Origin: Podocnemis expansa
Lineage: Eukaryota; Chordata; Testudines; Podocnemididae
Assembly: GCA_007922195.1 (NCBI GenBank)
Contig: ML681992.1
Location: 41,875,221 to 41,939,220 of the forward strand
Direction of reading: 5' to 3'
DNA length: 64,000 nucleotides
The notes beneath the pieces were generated by a model. That model was given only the letters and a program-made list of their open reading frames with translations. It was not told the origin of the DNA and did not search any database. The position numbers and the translations under genes were made by a program. Position 1 is the first letter of the stretch; every line of letters begins with the position of its first letter. Of the stretch, positions 56,854 through 64,000 are shown in pieces.

Positions 56854-57564
56854 AAGGGCTGAAGGTAAGGGGGAATGCATCGGAATGCCATTCCGGGGCC
56901 CCAATTTTTAGGTGTCAGCATTGCAGGCCCCCAAAAAATAGAATAATGGGGCAGAACACAGCCGTGTAGCATTCCAGTGTGTTTCCCCTTACTACCTCTG
57001 TGCAGACACTTTCCCCAAGTTTGCTCTGCTCCCAACCAGCCCAGCAGACCTGCCCACATGCAATGCGCTCTCTGCCATCTCACAGCACTGCTCCTGGCTC
57101 TGCTGTTGCTTGCCCCGCCTCTTGAGAGCCTGAAGGGGAAGCACAAGGTGCTGCACTAGTGGGAGGTGGCAGTGGACGTCGTGAGCTGGAGACTGGGGGT
57201 GAGAATGGAGGGGTCTGGAGCAGTGAGAGTCACTGGAGCAAGGGATCAGGATAGTGGGCTGGGGAAGGATGGAGTGGACTATGAAAGGCTAGAGTGGGGA
57301 CTGGGAGGGATGTAAGGGGTTGGAGGGCTGAAGTGAAGACAGGGAAGCTTAAAGAATGGGGATGGGAGCTGAGGAGGACGTAGGGAAAGAGTGATCTGAT
57401 GTGGGCACTAGTAGATAAGGTTGGGGCGATGTTGTGGATTTGAGGCTATGCTTCATTTGTGTGGAAACAGCTGGTGGGACTCAAACATGTCTAACTGGGC
57501 GGGGGCCTTCATATGCAGAGATCAGGAGGGTTCCAGGGCCTGTCAAATTATACTTTAACCACTG
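56854..57564. mobile_element. hAT element with perfect 8 bp TSD, 711 bp
   Basis: The TSD ACTATTTA is identical at 56,846-56,853 and 57,565-57,572. The left end AAGGGCTGAAGGTAAGGGGG and the right end inward (CAGTGGTTAAAGTATAATTT) are diverged TIRs. The family is that of 17,007-17,776 in inverse orientation, shown by GGAATGCCATTCC with TTTTTAGGTG near the left end and GTTAAAGTATAATTTG at the right. The interior has repeated GGGGTTGGAGGG / TGGAGTGGAC-like purine-rich units at 57,180-57,420. Confidence 0.85.
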
Positions 57565-57904
57565 ACTATTTATTTAATTCTCCTGAATTCCAAATATCCA
57601 GGGCTAAATTTTCAAAGGCTTATGCCCATGGTATAGCTTCAGAACACACACTTGTACATGCAGTTTAGGTAACCGGACACAAAACACATGTTTGGATGCG
57701 CAATGGCCAAATTGCTCATGCAAATGTGTGTGTTTCTAACGCAACTCAGGCACCCAGACTTGGAACACTTGCAAAGCTCCAGCTGACTACAATGGAAGTT
57801 TTCCCTGAATAAGGATTGAACGGTCTACATGCATGGAAATGTTCTCCCATCATGGAGCTGCTCAAACTCACATGAAGATAGTGGGACTACTTGAGTGCTT
57901 TAAA

Positions 57905-58074
57905 CCGAGCTGTAGCTACAGTCAGATCAACAGGGCAAAGCCCTGAGTGGCTCAGTGGAGCTGCTCTATTAAAAGGGGCGGCTTTGTGGCACCGGCTCTA
58001 AGCACCGCTAATGGGAAGGGGCGCGTTCCAATTGGAATGTGCCCCGGGTGGCAAAACACTGCATTACAGCTCTG
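57905..58074. mobile_element. hAT MITE with perfect 8 bp TSD, 170 bp
   Basis: The TSD GCTTTAAA is identical at 57,897-57,904 and 58,075-58,082. The ends are CCGAGCTGTAGCTACAGT and, inward from the right, CAGAGCTGTAATGCAGTG. It shares GGGCAAAGCCCTGAGTGGCT-like, GAGCTGCTCTATTAAAAGGG, CTAAGCACCGCTAATGG and GTTCCAATTGGAATG segments with the copy at 15,130-15,307. Confidence 0.92.
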
Positions 58075-58082
58075 GCTTTAAA

Positions 58083-58851
58083 GTTAAGTACATGCTGAAG
58101 AATTTTGCTGGACTTGCAGAAGTATTGAATGTTTCTTTGCAGGAGAATCTTGCAGGATTGTCCCCTAAAAAAATATAACTGATATCTTCGGAGAAGGGTA
58201 ATTCTACTTATATCAGTCAAACTGTATCATGTGACGGTCGCAGGCATTAACACCACATGGTGAAATCAAAGTTCAAATGGATGAAATTCACTTTTTAAAA
58301 TCCATTTCTTTTTGGTCTGGGTTTAATGAGGGACAGGAGGGAGGAAGAAGCAGCTGGCACTTAGTTAGGTTATGTCTCAGGCCTATACAGGAATTTCCTT
58401 ACTGAATGTGTCACAGTAAGTGCGTAGCTAGAATCTGAAATCCTCTTTAGGGAAGTTCTCTTTCTCTCTGGTTTACATTTATTGGGGATCTGTTCTGTTA
58501 TACTAATGCATGTTGTTTCACAGTTAATTCTAAAGCATTCTATTTAATAAGCAGCACTAAAAAGATTGGAAACATTGCAAGAGAGGAAACTTATTTCCTT
58601 GGAAGTCCAACCTCTCCCTTTTACTGAGGACAGAAATGGAGACACAGAATCATAACAGCAAATAGAAAGAGAGCGAACAAGTGCAAACCACTTTATATAT
58701 TTTATATATCTGAAAACCACTAAAATCAATTGTATTAATGCATTTTAGAGCTATGCAGAAATATAGATTACATTTGAAAAATACAAAGAATTTGAAATAA
58801 CTGGTTGACATGAGATAGCATCTATTGGGAGACCTCATCCTCCAATTAACA
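58083..58851. other. AT-rich stretch, nothing recognised
   Basis: Frames up to 62 codons on the minus strand have no motif. Confidence 0.5.
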
Positions 58852-58918
58852 CAATGACTTTCAACTTGCAGTCAGCAGGCCTCTGGGGATCTGCAGGCTA
58901 TGTCTAAGATCTGCCAAA
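58852..58918. mobile_element. hAT left-end fragment truncated at the PLE
   Basis: CAATGACTTTCAACTTGCAG, GGCCTCTGGGGATCTGCAGG and CTATGTCTAAGATCTGCCAA follow the left arm of the TTCTCAACCTG-type hAT family (compare 20,460). The sequence stops at the PLE boundary, and I could not find the remaining half beyond the PLE. Confidence 0.5.
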
Positions 58919-60592
58919 GAAAGCAAGGAGTCTTGCGGCACTTAAAGACTAACAAATTTATTTATCGCATGAGCTTTTGTGGGAAAAAAATATCTCACTT
59001 CATCAGATGCTTTGAAGAGGAGGAACTTACAAAATGGGATGAAAATGAATGTAGAGGAGTGTAAGATGTGGGATCAAGTCATACTGCAATAGCAAATCAG
59101 AGCATTTGTAAGGATTCAAACTCTAGGAAACAGCACACAAAGGGAAGGTGAAGTCAAATTACCTGTTACAATGTAAAACAAAAAAAATCTGTAGTCATGA
59201 GTCAGCACTGCTTTCAGCCTTTCACACAATCTAATCTGCATATTAGTTGAATTTTGGCTATTTGTCTTTGAAGTCTTGATGTCCCAGTCACATCTATAAT
59301 GACAGTCATTAAATTATTTATCGAGTGATTAGAAAGATGGAAGTGCTCAGCAACTGGTTTCTTTGTTTTGTGATTTCTGATATCAGCTCTATGGTCATTT
59401 ATTCTTTTGTGCAGCGATCGTCCTGTTTGTCCAATGTATAAGGTGTAGAGGCATTTCTGGCACGTGATGACATAAATCACATTAGCAGGTGAATGACGCT
59501 TTGATGGAGTAGCTGGTCTTGATTAGGTCCTATGATGGTGTCTTTTGTGCAGATATGTGGACAGAGTTGGCAGCACGGTTTGTTGCAGGGATACGTGCTG
59601 CTTTAATGTTTCTGTTGTTAGGTCTGTAGTTGCTGGTAAGTATCTGTTTAAGGTTTGGGGGTTGTCTATAGGCGAGGAGAGGTCTGTCTCCCAAGGCTAG
59701 AGAGAGTGAGGGGTCATCTTTTAAAATAGGCTGGAGGTCCTTAATGATCTATTGTAGAAGTCTGACTTGAGGGTTGTATGTGGTGACCAGTAGCATTCTA
59801 TTGTTTTCTTTTTTTTGGCCTTTGCTGTAGTAGACGACTGTGCAGTACCCATCTAGCTCTGTCGATCTGTTTCTTTACTTCCCCAGGTGGGTACCGTAGT
59901 TTTAAGAAAGCTTGATAGAGATCCTGAAGATGTCTGTTTCTGTCTGAGGGATCAGAACAAATGTGATTATATCTTTGAGATTGGCTGTAGACAACGGTTC
60001 GTGTGGTGTGTTTAGGATGGAAGCTCAAGCGATGTAGGTAACTATACCGATCAGTAGGTTTTCGGTATAGAGTAGTGTTGATGGGTCCATCCCTAGTTTG
60101 TACTGTAGTCTAGTGTCCAGAAAGTGGATCTCCTGTGTGGAGTGTTCTATGCTCAGTTTGATTGTGGAGTGGAAATTGTTGAAATCTCTGTGGAAATCTT
60201 CAAAAGCATCTCTGCCATGGGTCTAGATGATGTAGCATAAGTAGAGGAGAGGTGCTTTGGGATGAGACTTGAGGAAACATTGTTCTAAGTCACCCATAAA
60301 AATATTGGCATATTGTGGGGCCATGCAGGTACCCACAGCAGTGCTACTAACTTGGAGGTAAAAATTGTCCTCAAATCTAAAATGGTTGTGGGTGAGCACA
60401 AAGTCACAAAGTTCAGTCACCCCTATGCTGACACATCATTGAGTCAATCATAGCAGAGTCTCATCTCCATTTTCCAAAGGGGCAGCCGTGTTAGTCTAGT
60501 TCACTAAAACAAACAAGGAGCCCTGTGGCACTTAAAGACTAATAAAGTTCATGCAATAAGTGCCACAGGACTCCTTGTTTATTTCTCCAGTG
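58918..60592 (-). mobile_element. Penelope-like element, family A, best copy, antisense
   Basis: On the minus strand the order is: a partial tail in inverted and direct copies (60,592-60,476), a truncated reverse transcriptase (from about 60,445), a linker with basic region, the GIY-YIG nuclease, and a 3' tail ending at the antisense AAGCAAGGAGTCTTGCGGCA (58,920). The upstream tail copy (antisense CAAAGGGGCAGCCGTGTTAG, GAGCCCTGTGGCACTTAAAG, then AAGTGCCACAGGACTCCTTG) abuts the truncated body. This gives the pseudo-LTR plus inverted tip arrangement known for Penelope insertions. Length is about 1.7 kb, shorter than a full element, because most of the RT is missing. Confidence 0.88.
59214..60420 (-). 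pseudogene. Decayed PLE reverse transcriptase and GIY-YIG endonuclease
   Basis: Three readable pieces on the minus strand come in the correct order. At 60,420-60,223 there is an RT stretch, FYLQVSSTAVGTCMAPQYAN with IFMGDLEQCFLKSHP, in which the following catalytic YIDD reads YII-stop. At 60,028-59,798 is MSFHPKHTTRTVVYSQSQRY with DLYQAFLKLRYPPGEVKKQI, the thumb/linker region. At 59,480-59,214 is the nuclease, MIYVITCQKCLYTLYIGQTG then RSLHKRINDHRADIRNHKTK and KPVAEHFHLSNHS; YIGQTGRSLHKR is the second half of the GIY-YIG signature, with the conserved arginine and a later EH glutamate retained. Intervening frames are broken (for example the Cys/His knuckle at about 59,490-59,590). The nuclease block itself is uninterrupted for 88 codons. 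Confidence 0.88.
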
Positions 60593-61167
60593 AAAACACA
60601 CTTTTTTTTTGAAGAGTTCCAGAGCCCCTTAAAAGGATCTGATTTAAGTTCCAGGGAATTCATCTATACAAACAGGTTCACATGTCTCTACCTTGCCCCC
60701 CTACAAGGGCAATTAACAGAGGAAACAAAAGTAGAGGAGGGATTGCCACTGCCAAAATGAAGAGACTAAAGGGGTAGCCTTCACAGTTCTTTACAGTGTC
60801 CAATTATAATCAGGGGAGAGCTATTGTCAGCTCCTCAGTTAGGTTATTCTTTAGCATAGAGACAGTGTGAGCTAATGAACAGAAGCACTAAAAGACCTGG
60901 CTTCTACTCCCACCTCTTTCAGGGGCTGCTGTGTGACCTAGAGAAAATCATTTAAACTCACACACACACACTCTCTCTCTCTCTCTCTCCCTCTCCCTCT
61001 GTTTTCCTTTCCACGCTTTACTTGTCTAGTTAGTCAGATCTCCAGGGCAGAGACTTTTCCCATATCTGTTGGTATAGACCTAGCAGAACACAGACCCTTC
61101 TGTACCACCACCAACAACAGAAACGGATGAAACCATGATGGTTACAGATGTATTTATCAGTTTTCAT
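60593..61167. other. Stretch with a mixed CA/CT microsatellite
   Basis: CACACACACACA then CTCTCTCTCTCTCTCTCTCC lies at about 60,960-61,000. A 66-codon frame at 60,560-60,760 starts inside the PLE tip and is not a gene. Confidence 0.6.
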
Positions 61168-61172
61168 CTCCC

Positions 61173-62198
61173 TGTTATGGGATGCACATCCATGCACCCC
61201 GGAGATATGATCTGTGTAACCTCACTGTTCACTTTTGCATGGTAACTGTGACTTGATGCCAAATGTGCCCAGCAGGGTTTCTTTATAAATGCTCATAGCA
61301 TATTCTACATAATTACCGTGGTGCCATGTTTCCTGCAGCATCATGTATGTGTACCTATGTGAAGTAGGTTACGTGGCTCATGGGAGAAGGGGACAAATGA
61401 AGTTGTTTTCCAACAGCATGTAAACAGCCTAAGTTGCAAGCAAGCACTGAGGCGGGTGAGGTGCATAACAAAGACAATGAAACTAGCTGATTGCCTCAGG
61501 TACCTCTGCTGAGGAATAGGGGGAGGCACTGACAGGCATTTGAAAAGCAAACACAGGCACTTGGAATGAGAGAGAAACACCATTAGAGGCAGCTGCAAGA
61601 TATTCAGCCTATCCACATGGCCAGGAGGCCCTAGTCTGGCTGAGAACCACCCAACAATTAGACTTGAGGATAAGAAAGATGAGAACAAGCTCAAGTGCGA
61701 TACTAGATAGTGCCATTAGATTAGCATGCATTTTATACCTTTTATTTGACTTGTGGCTGCTTCTGTCTGCTTTATTAAATGACTGTGCATTGATTTGCTA
61801 TATTCTTACTTAAAATCATATCCTAATCAATAAATGAGTGTTTGTCATCTAAAGTTGTGTGGACTTTAGCAGTCTGAGTGAGGGAGTCTGGGCACAATCC
61901 ATTTCAGTGTTAAATGGATGGATGTGAGTTGATAGTGATTGGGGGTGGCTCCCCATCTCTGTAGGACAGGAGTTCCCAGGGTGGTATCTGGGGCTGAGAG
62001 GTATGCATTGGGGGACCGTCGCCTGTGAGGCCCAAGGGCACAGACCTCGCTGGGACTGATTACACACAGGAGGCTAGTGTGAACTGATTTAGGAGTGAAG
62101 TCACCTAGGAACATGGGGTAAGGTGGGGGTCAGACATGGAATCTGGGGGGGATGTCACAACAGCACAGCAGACCGGATTCTGGGAGTAGCCTGTCACA
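61173..62198 (+). mobile_element. Solo LTR-like element, copy 2, with 5 bp TSD
   Basis: The unit starts TGTTATGGGATGCACATCC and ends GGGAGTAGCCTGTCACA, flanked by the exact 5 bp repeat CTCCC (61,168-61,172 and 62,199-62,203). A polyadenylation signal AATAAA lies near 61,830 (ATCAATAAATGAG). It aligns over its length with 43,775-44,778. A TG..CA unit of about 1 kb with a short exact duplication and no coding body fits a solo LTR left after recombination between the two LTRs of an old provirus-like element. Its class cannot be settled from the LTR alone. Frames of 72-117 codons on the minus strand have no domain. Confidence 0.8.
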
Positions 62199-62203
62199 CT
62201 CCC

Positions 62204-64000
62204 CTTCCCCTTCCCTTTCCAATGACAAATAATTGCACAAGGTTTCAGTATTACAGTCTGTCAAATAAATAGATGGAAGAGAAAATATCTGCAGACAGGT
62301 TCTGTCCATAGTTTACTTACTGACATGAAAAAAAAAATCTGGAACCAAATGTGTCAGCACTGCTATCTATATTACCATGCTGTTCTGCTGCTTGCAGGAG
62401 CCTGATAGGGCCTGGTCCAACTCCCATTGAAATCAATGAGGAGGCTCCCACTGATCTCAATGGATTTTGGATCCCGTTCAAATTGCATCACGCCATGTAC
62501 TTTATTTTATACCCAAGCTATTTGTTAAAACTTTCTACATTATAAAAATGCAAAGAATGGCAAAGTCTCCATCTCCCCACCCCTACAAATATAATTTTTC
62601 CCTTTTAGGCTTGTCACAGAAGACTGGCTAAACTCAATATAATCCAGGCTCTTGTTTCATAGGATAAAACTACTAGTTCTCATGGTCAGCCTTCTTGAGT
62701 GTGAAAGAAAAGTAAATTACAGGCAGCTCAGTGACTGTATAAGCAGAATTCAATTGTTACCTGCAACATCTGTTAAAAATAAATGTATGACAGATAAATA
62801 AAATGGGTAACTTCTTGAGAAAAGAGGAAAACAAAACAAAACAAAAAAAAACACGTGCCAAAACATCCCAAACCCAAATGCTTATGAAAGCATAAATGTA
62901 CCTTGGAGGATAAAAGATATTTTCTTGTTCTAAATGCACAGCTTTCTGCAGTCTCGCTTAGTTTTTACTGTTTTTATTCGTGAGTGCCCAGCCACATGTC
63001 CTTATATTGCTTGTCAACTAACTGTAATTAAAAGATTACCTTTAAAAACAACCTTGAATATATTACTGAGGACAAGAAAGTTCTGTGGTCTTATTCATTT
63101 TATGGCCTTATCTATTGAGAGGTTATACCTTTTCATTTGATGGTAATTTATAGCACTGTTAACATATTCTTGTGGAGCCCAGGGACAGTTGCTGTAAGGC
63201 AACATGCCCTAGGAGATTGCTAGGATCGAGGTACATGTATTAATTATTTAGGGGAAAGTGAACTAAATAAAGACACCAACAAAAATTAAAAAGAATTTTA
63301 CAGTTGTCAGTTTTGTTAAATAACTTACATATATCTGGTTGAAAAAACATCAACATAATAGTTTTGCAGCTTTCTCTAACTCAACACGTTTCATGGGAAC
63401 TTATGAAGTTCAATGACATTTCAAACTGAAAAAGTTAAAAGTAAGCATGTAGCCTCATTGTTTTAATAATATTTAAAATGTTTTACTTTAATAAGATATA
63501 TTTCCAATTTTATTTTTAGTTTAATTCATTGCTTTATAAATATGATTATATTTTTGTATTTTAATATATTAAGTTATGGCATGGAAATAATAAAATACTT
63601 ATTGAAATGAAATGATTCAATATTAATCAATATCAAACATTAATAATAATAACCAGCACCACCATCACCTTAAATCAAACAAACAGTTCAAAACTTTTTT
63701 TGACTGATAAGTTAAATCCTGAGCACGTGGGTAAAACTTATCACCATATTGGGTATAAGAAGGAATTTTCCACCAAAGGCAGACTGGCACAGGCTCTTGA
63801 GATTTTTTCCCTTCCTTTGTAGGTTGGGGCACAACTCAGTTGCTGGTGGATTCTTTGTATCTTACAGTCTTTTAATCATGATTTGAGGACTTAATAACTT
63901 AATCATAGGTTAAAGGTATATTGCTGGAGTGGGTGAGTTTCTGTGGTCTTCATTGGTAGATAGTAGAACAGTGAGTTCACCTGAATATTTCACCAGTGGC
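62204..64000. other. AT-rich stretch to window end, nothing recognised
   Basis: ACAAAACAAAACAAAAAAAA low complexity lies at about 62,831-62,850, and a very AT-rich zone at about 63,470-63,660. Frames of 60-68 codons lack motifs. Confidence 0.5.

Noticed and set aside
1..64000. CRISPR arrays, operons, bacterial promoters or terminators
   Set aside because: The repeat content is vertebrate; no evenly spaced direct repeats with unique spacers or prokaryotic gene layout are present.

Overview
The window looks like intergenic or intronic DNA from a reptile, most probably a turtle. The repeat mix shows this: CR1 LINEs in several states of decay, Penelope-like elements (PLEs) with GIY-YIG endonuclease remnants and a tail ending in GTGCCACAGGACTCCTTG, many short non-autonomous hAT elements, and MITEs built from TTATTTCGAAATAA-like palindromes. 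This combination is familiar from chelonian genomes and less so from birds or mammals. I cannot name the species. I found no host protein-coding gene, no recognisable host exon and no structural RNA gene. Nearly all long reading frames are either transposon remnants or chance frames in GC-rich repeat interiors.

Layout. 1-531 is the right part of a hAT element cut by the window edge. 3.03-3.95 kb is a probable old LTR-element-like repeat. 6.77-7.23 kb is a hAT. 8.07-9.98 kb is a 5'-truncated CR1 with a decayed reverse transcriptase, whose 3' tail is split by a 390 bp MITE. 11.67-12.06 kb is a hAT holding a ~50 bp minisatellite and a 36 bp perfect palindrome. 15.1-16.06 kb is an antisense PLE whose tail is split by a small hAT. 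17.0-17.8, 19.1-19.7, 19.8-19.9, 20.5-21.0, 22.9-23.3 and 24.2-24.7 kb are further hATs. 26.6-26.8 and 28.0-28.2 kb are inverted PLE tail dimers. 29.1-30.1 kb is another such dimer, split by an 811 bp MITE. 34.3-35.1 kb is an antisense CR1 inserted into a palindromic repeat. 41.3-43.4 kb holds two hATs. 43.8-44.8 and 61.2-62.2 kb are two copies of one solo-LTR-like repeat. 46.0-48.25 kb is an antisense non-CR1 LINE (RTE-like) carrying a PLE tail insertion. 53.1-53.45 kb is an unusual CpG-rich insert next to a T10 run. 54.15-55.3 kb is a three-level nest (PLE tail inside hAT inside CR1). 56.85-58.08 kb holds two hATs with perfect 8 bp target-site duplications. 58.9-60.6 kb is the best PLE copy.

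The parts do not form a pathway. They record successive waves of transposition, and the nesting gives relative ages: CR1 predates hAT and the TTTCGAAATAA MITEs, and PLE tails are both targets and late insertions. I saw no convincing new gene system. The items most worth a second look are the CpG-rich insert at 53,128-53,446, the paired inverted PLE tails, and the nested elements with exact duplicated target sites. All family names rest on recognition by eye and knowledge of the families; no database was searched.
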